From: UBA3700 sp963592135
GTDB lineage: Bacteria > Bacillota > Clostridia > Christensenellales > UBA3700
NCBI GenBank assembly: GCA_963592135.1
Contig: CAVAVP010000033.1
Coordinates: 1-27,050, forward strand
Reading direction: 5' to 3'
Length of the DNA: 27,050 bases
The notes below the pieces were generated by a model. It did not search any database. It was not told where the DNA came from and worked only from the letters and a program-made list of their open reading frames with translations. Within the stretch, counting starts at the first letter, position 1, and each line of letters opens with the position of its first letter. The translations under genes were made by a program, and so were the position numbers. Positions 7,830-14,520 of the stretch are shown in pieces.

Positions 7830-8612
7830 ATGTACGAAGCACCAGTGATGGAACAAAGAAGAACAGTTCCTGTAAATAATGTAAATAACACATATTCATC
7901 AAGGGTTTCTAATGGAAATAGACAAGTTCCTAATTATACTCCATATAGATCTATTCATAATGTTCAAAATGATGTTTATATGCGCCCAGTAACATCAGAT
8001 AATGTTAAACCTGTTAATCCATACGAGAATCAACAAGTTCAACAAAATGCTCAAGTTTATAGACAAGCTCAAACATATAATCAAGCACAAAGTTGTCAAC
8101 AACCAACATATAGATCTATGTATACAGCTCCTGTTGTTCCTCAACAACAATATCAACAACAAGTTTATACACAAAATTATCAACAACAATATGCTGGTTA
8201 TCAAACTAAAGCTAACTATTATAATCAACAAGCTTATATAAACAGTGCAGTTTCTTATCAACAACCAGCAGTTAAGCAATCAGAGTATGAAGTAGTTGCT
8301 CCTGAAAAAACTGCTAAGAAACCTAAAAATAAAATGACAAAGATGCTAATAGCAGTATATTTCTTTATTATTGCTGTTTGCGCAACTTTAATAATTATAA
8401 ATATTGTTGCTGCCGCTGGAAATACAACAGTTAGTGCATCAACAGAAAATGAAGCAATAACATATGTTTCTGGAGAAACTTATTATTCAGTAGCTCAAGA
8501 TGGATCTAAAGCTGAATTACAAAACATTGGATTAGTTGATACATATGAATATGATACAACTACAAATTGGTTTGATGTTCTTTGTGATAAAATCGGTAAA
8601 ATCTTTGGCTAG
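7830..8612 (+). CDS. Gln/Tyr-rich single-pass membrane protein at the ftsL position
   Basis: I do not recognise a family for this 260-residue protein. Residues 1-150 are low-complexity and probably disordered, rich in Gln, Tyr, Asn and Pro, with motifs such as QQQYQQQ. A basic patch (KKPKNKMTK, 163-171) precedes one membrane helix at about 172-194. An outside domain of roughly 65 residues ends in NWFDVLCDKIGKIFG. Topology is therefore N-in, C-out as in FtsL, and it occupies the ftsL slot between rsmH and ftsQ. However, the outer part lacks the FtsL leucine-zipper coiled coil. AGGAGG overlaps the rsmH stop and fixes the ATG at 7830. It may be a divergent divisome protein. Its tail composition resembles the FtsZ linker encoded downstream. 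Confidence 0.75.
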   Translation: MYEAPVMEQRRTVPVNNVNNTYSSRVSNGNRQVPNYTPYRSIHNVQNDVYMRPVTSDNVKPVNPYENQQVQQNAQVYRQAQTYNQAQSCQQPTYRSMYTAPVVPQQQYQQQVYTQNYQQQYAGYQTKANYYNQQAYINSAVSYQQPAVKQSEYEVVAPEKTAKKPKNKMTKMLIAVYFFIIAVCATLIIINIVAAAGNTTVSASTENEAITYVSGETYYSVAQDGSKAELQNIGLVDTYEYDTTTNWFDVLCDKIGKIFG

Positions 8613-8655
8613 GAATTAAAAATTAAAAAACACCTGAAAAGGTAAAAAACTTTGG

Positions 8656-8688
8656 AAAAGTTATTTGTTTTATAAACTGATAACTTTT
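8656..8688 (+). other. Inverted repeat upstream of ftsQ
   Basis: AAAAGTTAT (8656-8664) pairs with ATAACTTTT (8680-8688), extendable to GG/CT, around a 15-base loop. Just before it, ACCT-GAAA-AGGT (8632-8643) forms a small GNRA-loop hairpin. No T-run follows. The pair may modulate read-through from the upstream gene into ftsQ. Confidence 0.4.
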
Positions 8689-8708
8689 CTTACTAAAAAA
8701 GGGTATAT

Positions 8709-9503
8709 ATGAGTAAAAAACTTGTTGGAATTATTATTACTATTGTTGTAGTTGCAGTTTTAATAACTGTGGCTTGTCTTGTATTTATGATTAATGGAAT
8801 TGAAGTAGAAAGCGCAAGTGATACTGTCTTAACTTCAACGGATATTGACAGTATTATTGAAGATAGTAAAATAGTAAATCATTCAAGTGTGTTTGGTGTA
8901 GATGAAGAAATTGCTACTAGTAATATTGAAGCATTACATCCATATGTAAAAGTTATTTCAATTGAAAGAAAATTTCCATCAAAAGTTTGTATAAATGTTT
9001 CAAAAAGAACAGCTGTTTTTGCTTATCCAATTGAAGATGGCTCTACTTATGCGCTTTTAGATAGGGAAATGAAAGTTTTAGAAATAGTATCTGATTTAAA
9101 TGAATATAAAAATCAAAATAAATATGTAACAGTTTTATCTGGTGTCTCATCAACTGCTGTTCAAACAGGAACATTCTTAACGCTTCCATGGCTTTCTAAT
9201 ATTTTATCTGTTGCTGAAAAACTAGATAACATACATTTTATAAATAAAAGATTTGCTACATTTATTCGTGAAATAAAATATGTTGAAAATGGTGAAAATA
9301 GTTATTATTTTCTAACAACAAATACAGGCGTAACCTTTGTGTTAAATAACAATACGTTATCAATTGGAGAGCATTTTAGCACGCAATATTCAAATTATAT
9401 TAACGTTTTAACAAGTTCTCAAAAGCAAAGTGGTTATGTAGTAATTAATGAATCGAATGAATGTAATTACATTGCAAATCAAACAGATTTATTTGCAATA
9501 TAA
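8709..9503 (+). CDS. ftsQ: FtsQ/DivIB, cell-division membrane protein
   Basis: This bitopic divisome protein links early and late division factors. Its 264 residues comprise a very short cytosolic end, one membrane helix at about 5-28, a POTRA-like domain at roughly 29-100 and a beta-rich outer domain. In the POTRA region, HPYVKVISIERKFPSKVCINV shows the usual alternation ending in a strand with the pattern PxxVxIxVxxR. Sequence conservation in this family is low, so position between rsmH and ftsA contributes to the call. AGGG five bases before the ATG is the ribosome site. A separate promoter for ftsA lies in the 53 bases after its stop. Confidence 0.85.
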   Translation: MSKKLVGIIITIVVVAVLITVACLVFMINGIEVESASDTVLTSTDIDSIIEDSKIVNHSSVFGVDEEIATSNIEALHPYVKVISIERKFPSKVCINVSKRTAVFAYPIEDGSTYALLDREMKVLEIVSDLNEYKNQNKYVTVLSGVSSTAVQTGTFLTLPWLSNILSVAEKLDNIHFINKRFATFIREIKYVENGENSYYFLTTNTGVTFVLNNNTLSIGEHFSTQYSNYINVLTSSQKQSGYVVINESNECNYIANQTDLFAI

Positions 9504-9521
9504 AAAAAATAAAAAAAACTA

Positions 9522-9550
9522 TTGACTTTATTATATGCTTTGCATATAAT
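9522..9550 (+). promoter_or_regulatory. Strong promoter of ftsA, predicting a leaderless mRNA
   Basis: TTGACT (9522-9527), exactly 17 bases, then TATAAT (9545-9550), which ends six bases before the ftsA ATG at 9557. The predicted start point is the A of that ATG. This spacing is the same as at ysxC. Confidence 0.8.
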
Positions 9551-9556
9551 AAAAAT

Positions 9557-10699
9557 ATGGGTAAAGAAGTTGCTGTTTTAGATATTGGTTCGAGTAAACT
9601 ATGTTTTGCTTTGGGCTTCAAAAATTCAATTGGAGTTATAAACATTTCATCTTTCTCATGTGAAACTTATCAAGGATATTATGAATCAGAATTTTGTGAT
9701 TTTAAAAATCTGTTAGATGATGTAAAAAGAACAATCAATTCTTCGAAAATAGAAAAAATGCCAAAAACATTATATGTTAGTGTTCCAGCTGAATTTTCCA
9801 AAGTTGATACTAGAACTAGTTATATGAACTTTGGTAGAGAAAAATTGATTACAAGACAAATTGTAGATGAACTTCACAAAAAGGGTGACAAATTAGATAT
9901 GAATAATGAATGGGTTTTAATTTCATCATCGGCTGTAAATTATACGCTAGATGATCAATACTCAACATTAGATCCGCTTGGAGACAGAGCTACACTTATT
10001 AGTGCGACGATATCTTATCTGTATGCATCAGATTTATTTGTAAGAATATTTGATTCGATAGCAATAGAGCTTGGAATTGAAAGCGTTAAGTATGTGATAT
10101 CTACATGGGCGGTAAGCAGTAGATTTATAGATACTGAGGCTAGGAAATTTGGGTCGCTTAGTTTAGACATTGGATTTGGTTCAACATCACTGGCTTTAGT
10201 TAAAGGTGATGGGATTATAAGCCAATTTACAGCGCCACTAGGGACTGGAAGTATATTCGATGCGCTTGCAAGGCAACTTGATGTAGATTTTGAAGCTGCA
10301 CTGGAATTACAAAAAAATGTAAATTTAGATTTTGCAATGATGGAAGGAGCTGTGTATACAGTTCAATCTAACAATAGAATTAAAACTTTTAAGGCAATAG
10401 ATATAAACAATGCGTTAAAAGCAAGGCTTGATGATATAGTTGATTTTATAGAAAATTCAATTGATCAAGAGCCTGGAGTAGTATCAGATAGCACCCCAGT
10501 ATATTTAACAGGTGGTGGTGTATCTGGAATAAAAGGTTCAGTAGCATACTTGGAAAAGAAACTAAAAAGAAGAGTTAAAGGTAGAGTTGCTGGAGTAAAT
10601 GGATTTGATAAACCATATTTTACATCTTTAATAGCATTAATTGATGTAGCATATGAAATAAATGAAAACCAAAGTATTTGGAACAAATTATTTAATTAA
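9557..10699 (+). CDS. ftsA: FtsA, actin-like membrane tether of FtsZ
   Basis: FtsA polymerises on the inner face of the membrane and anchors FtsZ. The 380-residue length is slightly short. The actin-fold blocks are present: phosphate-1 LDIGSSKLCFALG (8-20), phosphate-2 LDIGFGSTSLALV (203-215) and adenosine loop VYLTGGGVSGIKG (315-327). The C-terminus ends SIWNKLFN, a very short amphipathic tail compatible with membrane insertion. The start agrees with family N-termini although there is no ribosome site, because a strong promoter ends six bases before the ATG. ftsZ follows after 18 bases with a good ribosome site. Confidence 0.93.
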   Translation: MGKEVAVLDIGSSKLCFALGFKNSIGVINISSFSCETYQGYYESEFCDFKNLLDDVKRTINSSKIEKMPKTLYVSVPAEFSKVDTRTSYMNFGREKLITRQIVDELHKKGDKLDMNNEWVLISSSAVNYTLDDQYSTLDPLGDRATLISATISYLYASDLFVRIFDSIAIELGIESVKYVISTWAVSSRFIDTEARKFGSLSLDIGFGSTSLALVKGDGIISQFTAPLGTGSIFDALARQLDVDFEAALELQKNVNLDFAMMEGAVYTVQSNNRIKTFKAIDINNALKARLDDIVDFIENSIDQEPGVVSDSTPVYLTGGGVSGIKGSVAYLEKKLKRRVKGRVAGVNGFDKPYFTSLIALIDVAYEINENQSIWNKLFN

Positions 10700-10717
10700 A
10701 AACATGGAGGGTATATT

Positions 10718-12007
10718 ATGTCAGAAATTAAACAAGCAAGAATACTAGTAATGGGTGTCGGCGGCGGTGGTTGTAACGCAGTTGACAGTATGATTGAAGC
10801 TGGAGTAAAAAGTGCAGAATTTGCTGTAGTTAATACAGATAATCAAGCATTGTTACATTCTCCTTGCTCAAACAAAATTTCTATTGGTAAAACTACTACC
10901 AAAGGATTAGGTGCTGGCGCTAGACCTGATGTAGGTAAAGGTGCAGCAGAAGAAGCTCGCGAAGAGATTAGAGAATATTTAAATGACATTGATATGTTAT
11001 TTATTACTGCCGGTATGGGTGGTGGAACAGGAACAGGTGCTGCTCCAGTTATCGCTCAAATGGCAAGAGAAAAGAAAATTTTAACAGTTGCAGTTGTTAC
11101 TAAGCCTTTTGAATTTGAAGGTCCAGTAAGACAAAAGAATGCTGAAGCTGGTATTGAAGAACTAAAGAAATATGTCGATTCATTAATTGTTATTCCAAAC
11201 AATAACTTATTAAAAGTTATGAAGAATGCAAGTATGATAGAGGCATTTATTGCAGCAGATAAAGTTTTAAAAGATGCAATTAGTGGTATTACAGATGTTA
11301 TCGCAACACCATCTAAGATTAACCTTGACTTTGCTGATGTAAGAACAATTATGAAAGATAAGGGAATTGCTCATATGGCTATTGGAGAAGCTGAAGGTGA
11401 AGGTAAAGTTTATAAGGCTACATATGAAGCTATTCAAAGTGATTTGATTGGAACAAATATAGCAGGTGCTACAAATGTATTAGTTTACATGGTTGGTGGA
11501 ACTACTTTAGGATTAGAGGAAGTAACTACAGCTACAACACTTATAAGACAATGTACAGCTCCTGATTGTAATATTATATTTGGTACAGGATTTGAAGAAA
11601 ATATAGGAGATAAAGTAAAAGTATTATTAGTCGGTACTGGATTTGAGGAAAATAGATCTAAAGGATTTGCAGGTCTTATTAATAAGGTTCCTCAACAAGG
11701 TATGACAATGGATAATGAAAAGTTTAAAGAAATGTATGGTAAAGGATTTAGAGTTGGAATGGAACCAGTACAACCACAACAACAAAATCAACAACAATAT
11801 AACAATAACTATACTTATCAAGCACCACAATACAGTGCTCAACCAAGACCTCAAGTTAATTATGCAAATTATGGTTATCAAGCTCCACAACAGCCACAAC
11901 AACCTGTTTCACAGCCTGTTCAGCCAGTGCAACAAAAAGCTCCAACTCAAGAAGCTACAAAAGTTACACCACCATGGATTGCAAGAATTAAAAACAGAGG
12001 CATTTAA
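10718..12007 (+). CDS. ftsZ: FtsZ, tubulin-like division GTPase
   Basis: FtsZ forms the Z-ring scaffold. Its 429 residues include VMGVGGGGCNAVDSM at the N-terminus, the tubulin signature GGGTGTGAA (101-109) and the T7 loop reading NLDFADV. Residues about 347-414 form an unusually Gln/Pro/Tyr-rich linker. The conserved tail reads KVTPPWIARIKNRGI (415-429), a divergent version of the common IPxFLRxR peptide that binds FtsA. GGAGGG precedes the ATG. ftsZ closes a reduced cluster lacking mur, mraY, ftsW and ftsI genes. Confidence 0.97.
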   Translation: MSEIKQARILVMGVGGGGCNAVDSMIEAGVKSAEFAVVNTDNQALLHSPCSNKISIGKTTTKGLGAGARPDVGKGAAEEAREEIREYLNDIDMLFITAGMGGGTGTGAAPVIAQMAREKKILTVAVVTKPFEFEGPVRQKNAEAGIEELKKYVDSLIVIPNNNLLKVMKNASMIEAFIAADKVLKDAISGITDVIATPSKINLDFADVRTIMKDKGIAHMAIGEAEGEGKVYKATYEAIQSDLIGTNIAGATNVLVYMVGGTTLGLEEVTTATTLIRQCTAPDCNIIFGTGFEENIGDKVKVLLVGTGFEENRSKGFAGLINKVPQQGMTMDNEKFKEMYGKGFRVGMEPVQPQQQNQQQYNNNYTYQAPQYSAQPRPQVNYANYGYQAPQQPQQPVSQPVQPVQQKAPTQEATKVTPPWIARIKNRGI

Positions 12008-12032
12008 TTAAGTTTACAACAACATATATACC

Positions 12033-12075
12033 CAAAAGAGGGGAGGTATCTCAAGAGAGGTGCTTCTCCTTTTTG
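12033..12075 (+). terminator. Imperfect hairpin plus T-run after ftsZ
   Basis: A purine-rich arm (12036-12046) pairs, with one bulge and G-T wobbles, with TGCTTCTCC (12061-12069). An inner TCT/AGA stem lies between them, and five T follow (12070-12074). It is a likely intrinsic terminator or attenuator between the division cluster and the cassette. The wobbles keep confidence moderate. Confidence 0.5.
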
Positions 12076-12094
12076 GTTCATAATTGGTTCATAA
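12073..12094 (+). repeat. Perfect 11-base tandem repeat next to the cassette promoter
   Basis: TTGGTTCATAA occurs twice back to back (12073-12083 and 12084-12094). The second copy ends six bases before the -35 box. An 11-base period puts both copies on one face of DNA, as expected for a dimeric regulator site, though a chance duplication is possible. Confidence 0.6.
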
Positions 12095-12100
12095 GCAGTA

Positions 12101-12129
12101 TTGACTAAAATTATATTATTAAATATAAT
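12101..12129 (+). promoter_or_regulatory. Promoter of the ESCRT-like cassette
   Basis: TTGACT (12101-12106), exactly 17 bases, then TATAAT (12124-12129). Transcription should start near 12136, so an ORF start at the TTG of 12101 is impossible on this transcript. The GTG at 12161 is then the first gene's start. Confidence 0.82.
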
Positions 12130-12160
12130 AATTCATATAATAAGTTTGAAGAAGGAAATA

Positions 12161-12919
12161 GTGGCATATAGAAAATCTAAATTAATAGGTCTAGATGAAC
12201 TAGAATTAACAAATGATGACATATTCATAAGAAAAGATATGTCCAAGTTTGGTGAGGATTCTCAAGTTATTGTTGATGAAACTCATGTTGCTATACTTTT
12301 AAAAAATGGAATTGCGCTAGAAACGTTAAAGCCTGGCATTTATCCTATTTTTGATAAAAAAACACTATTTAGCAGAGCAGCTGATGTGTCTAGAGTAGAA
12401 CTATTCTATATATCTAAAACTGCAAAGTTAAAAATATTATGGGGAACACCAGCGCTTTTTGATATTCATGACCCAATTACAGATACTCCAGCAAAAATGG
12501 GTGCTAATGGAGAGATTGAAATAAGAGTAAAAAATCCTAGACAATTTTATATAGAAATTGTAGGTATAGATAAAAAATATACAACAGCAGATTTAAAAGA
12601 AAGATTAAAGGGTAGAATTCTATCTTTAATTGAGCCAAATATTATAGAGTATGTTGCTGTAAATTCAATAACTTTGGATAAAATTGCCGAAAATAAGAAT
12701 GATTTAGCATACTATGTACAAAAACAAATAGGAAAAGTATTGGCTCATGATTATGGACTTGAAGTATCTTCACTTATTATCTCAAATGTTAATATTGGGG
12801 ATAAATATATAGATAAGAGTAAAATAAGACTTTCATCAAAGGAAGGTTGTTGTAGAGAATGTGGTGCAAAATTGGTTGAAGAAAGCAAATTTTGTAGTAA
12901 TTGTGGAGCAAGAATCTAA
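12161..12919 (+). CDS. SPFH/Band-7 domain protein with C-terminal zinc ribbon
   Basis: This 252-residue protein is related to the bacterial SPFH proteins often annotated as virion core-like. SPFH proteins assemble on membranes as scaffolds. The SPFH core covers about residues 25-210, beginning near VIVDETHVAILLKNG and including the LKERLKGRILSLIEPNI segment. A C-terminal ribbon has two CxxC pairs (C231/C234 and C245/C248). No membrane helix is evident, so it is probably cytosolic or peripheral. I start it at GTG 12161, preceded by AAGGA, because the longer in-frame TTG lies inside the -35 box. It is the first gene of the cassette, and its TAA overlaps the next ATG (TAATG). Confidence 0.82.
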   Translation: MAYRKSKLIGLDELELTNDDIFIRKDMSKFGEDSQVIVDETHVAILLKNGIALETLKPGIYPIFDKKTLFSRAADVSRVELFYISKTAKLKILWGTPALFDIHDPITDTPAKMGANGEIEIRVKNPRQFYIEIVGIDKKYTTADLKERLKGRILSLIEPNIIEYVAVNSITLDKIAENKNDLAYYVQKQIGKVLAHDYGLEVSSLIISNVNIGDKYIDKSKIRLSSKEGCCRECGAKLVEESKFCSNCGARI

Positions 12920-13272
12920 TGGGATTATTTAGTAAAATAAAAAAAATAATAGATATTTCAAATTCTCATATAAATAAGGTCTTGCAAGAAAAAGATAGAC
13001 TTGAAAAATTAGCTGAAAAAGTTAAGTATTTAATGATTCTTGCTGAAGAGAGAAAAGATTTGTGTGATCAACTAGATGAATACTATATTGACTTAAAATA
13101 TGCTAATCCAGTTGTCGATGATGAAATTATAAAAATTGATGAAAAAATATCTAATAAATTAGATGATTTAAAATTAAATTTAATGAGGGGTAAGTTTGGA
13201 AGCGAAGTAGCCATAAAGTATGGCATGTCTGATGTTAAGGAACTTATCCAAAAAAGAGAAATGCTTGAATAA
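12919..13272 (+). CDS. Small helical protein with MGLF-type N-terminus
   Basis: I recognise no family. The 117 residues are predicted almost entirely helical and charged, with a likely coiled coil at about 20-60 and a second helix pair at 65-90. It begins MGLFSKIKKIIDI, a short hydrophobic-basic segment that could insert into membrane as an amphipathic helix. The same kind of start recurs in the next two proteins. The ATG shares one base with the stop of the SPFH gene, so translation is coupled. A small ESCRT-III-like or adaptor subunit is possible but not shown by sequence. Confidence 0.65.
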   Translation: MGLFSKIKKIIDISNSHINKVLQEKDRLEKLAEKVKYLMILAEERKDLCDQLDEYYIDLKYANPVVDDEIIKIDEKISNKLDDLKLNLMRGKFGSEVAIKYGMSDVKELIQKREMLE

Positions 13273-13288
13273 AAAAGGAGAAAAATAA

Positions 13289-13915
13289 ATGGGTTGGATA
13301 AAATCACTTATTAATCGTAGAAAACTTAATAAAGTTACAAAAGAACAATGCGTTGATGCAATTTTAGAGCTTGAGAAACAAAGACAGGTTTTAAAAGATG
13401 GTATTTTGATTAAGGAACAAGAAATTAACGAGTTGATGAAAAAGGGTAAAGCAGAAAAATCTAACGAAATTAGATTAATGTATGCAAAAGAAATTAACTA
13501 CCTAAAAAATCAAAAAATTAAAGACGCTAAAAGAGCAGAGTTCTTAATGTACGATATTGATCAATTAACAAAACTTCAAGTTGCAATTGAAGATAAGAAT
13601 TTCTATGTATCTACAGGAAAAGTTCCATTAAACAAATTAATTGCAGATCCTGTGGCTTTAACTGGTTTTTTAACTAGCGCATTAAAGAATAAGACATTAC
13701 TTGAAGACAGCTTAGTTAATGCCGAAGAAACATTTGCTGAGGTTGAATCAATGGTTGATGAAAACGAAACAATTTACGGTGCAAACAAGAAAGATGATGA
13801 ACTTCTTGCTATGTTTGAAGAAGCTGATACAACTGAAAACGAAGTTACATTTAATGAAATTGAAGAAAACGGTGAAGCAGCACTTATTAAGAAAAAAGAA
13901 AAGGAGAATTTATAA
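13289..13915 (+). CDS. Putative ESCRT-III-like helical protein, first copy
   Basis: The 208-residue charged helical protein begins MGWIKSLINRRK, an N-terminal hydrophobic-basic segment. Two long helices follow at about 17-52 and 57-104, laid out like the alpha-1/alpha-2 hairpin of Snf7-family proteins. A central helix lies at 124-157, and the tail is acidic, including DDELLAMFEEAD (169-180). That resembles ESCRT-III architecture: a basic N-terminal half and an acidic, possibly autoinhibitory C-terminal half. Sequence identity to known families is too low to be certain by eye. AAGGAG sits eight bases before the ATG. It is flanked by a protein of the same plan and lies upstream of the Vps4-like gene. 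Confidence 0.65.
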   Translation: MGWIKSLINRRKLNKVTKEQCVDAILELEKQRQVLKDGILIKEQEINELMKKGKAEKSNEIRLMYAKEINYLKNQKIKDAKRAEFLMYDIDQLTKLQVAIEDKNFYVSTGKVPLNKLIADPVALTGFLTSALKNKTLLEDSLVNAEETFAEVESMVDENETIYGANKKDDELLAMFEEADTTENEVTFNEIEENGEAALIKKKEKENL

Positions 13916-13917
13916 TT

Positions 13918-14508
13918 ATGGGGTTATTTAAGTCTAAAAAAGAAAAAGAATTAGAGAAGAAAATGGTTGTTAAAAAAGCAATCAGTACTATGAACAAGCA
14001 AATCAATGATTTAGAAGGTAAGAAAAAGTACTATATTGAAGCTGCTAAAAAAGCAAAGAAATTAGGACTTCAAGCTCAAGCAAACCTTGCAATCACTGGA
14101 CTTAAACAAACTATGGTTCAACAAAAGAGAGCTCAACAAATGCTTTTAAATTTTGAGATAGCCTCACAAATGAAAGATGTTGCTGAAATGACACATGGAT
14201 TCTTAGAAGGTCTAAGTGTGCTAAGTAAAGAAATGACAAGATTAACAAAGAGTTCTGACTTTGAAAGAGTACAAGCAGAGTTTGAACTTGCCATGCAAGG
14301 AGTTGAAACTCAATCTGAACAAATGGATATGTATCTAACTGAATCTCAAGCTCAATTCTCATCACAAGCAACTAGCCCAGATTCAGTATCTGAAGCTGAG
14401 GTTAATAGTTTAATTGATGATCAAATTGCTCAAGATGAATTATCTGACGCAGATATTGATGCAGAACTTGAAAAATTAAAGAAACAAATTGATAAGGAAG
14501 CAAATTAA
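13918..14508 (+). CDS. ESCRT-III/Snf7-like protein with MIM1-like tail
   Basis: The 196 residues follow the Snf7/Vps2 plan. A short hydrophobic-basic N-terminus MGLFKSKKEKE comes first. Basic helix 1 (about 14-48) then turns into long helix 2 (about 50-95), with GLKQTMVQQKRAQQMLLNFE at 61-80. A helix follows at 98-128, and the C-terminal half is acidic. The final helix matches the MIT-interacting motif MIM1, whose consensus is (D/E)xxLxxRLxxL(K/R), as D177, I180, E183, L184, L187, K188. MIM1 is what Vps4 MIT domains bind in archaea and eukaryotes, and an MIT-AAA ATPase is encoded 12 bases downstream. PspA/Vipp1 are the known bacterial ESCRT-III relatives; this protein looks closer to Vps2/Snf7 in its tail. 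Confidence 0.75.
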   Translation: MGLFKSKKEKELEKKMVVKKAISTMNKQINDLEGKKKYYIEAAKKAKKLGLQAQANLAITGLKQTMVQQKRAQQMLLNFEIASQMKDVAEMTHGFLEGLSVLSKEMTRLTKSSDFERVQAEFELAMQGVETQSEQMDMYLTESQAQFSSQATSPDSVSEAEVNSLIDDQIAQDELSDADIDAELEKLKKQIDKEAN

Positions 14509-14520
14509 TAAGGAGACAAC

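Noticed and set aside
8002..8241. Alternative-frame and antisense open frames over the Gln-rich membrane gene
   Set aside because: Repetitive CAA-rich codons leave all frames open; only the frame from 7830 has a ribosome site and a membrane protein layout.
7830..8612. Naming the membrane protein FtsL
   Set aside because: Position and topology fit, but the outer domain shows no heptad leucine pattern, so the name is not supported.
11715..12011. 98-residue open frame overlapping the end of ftsZ
   Set aside because: It is a by-product of the CAA-rich FtsZ linker; it lacks a ribosome site and has an implausible composition.
12101..12160. TTG at 12101 as start of the SPFH protein
   Set aside because: These bases form the -35 and -10 of a strong promoter; the 20 extra residues are unlike the family N-terminus.
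13719..13931. 70-residue open frame in the second helical protein gene
   Set aside because: Fully inside a real gene and reading into the next one; a shadow frame.
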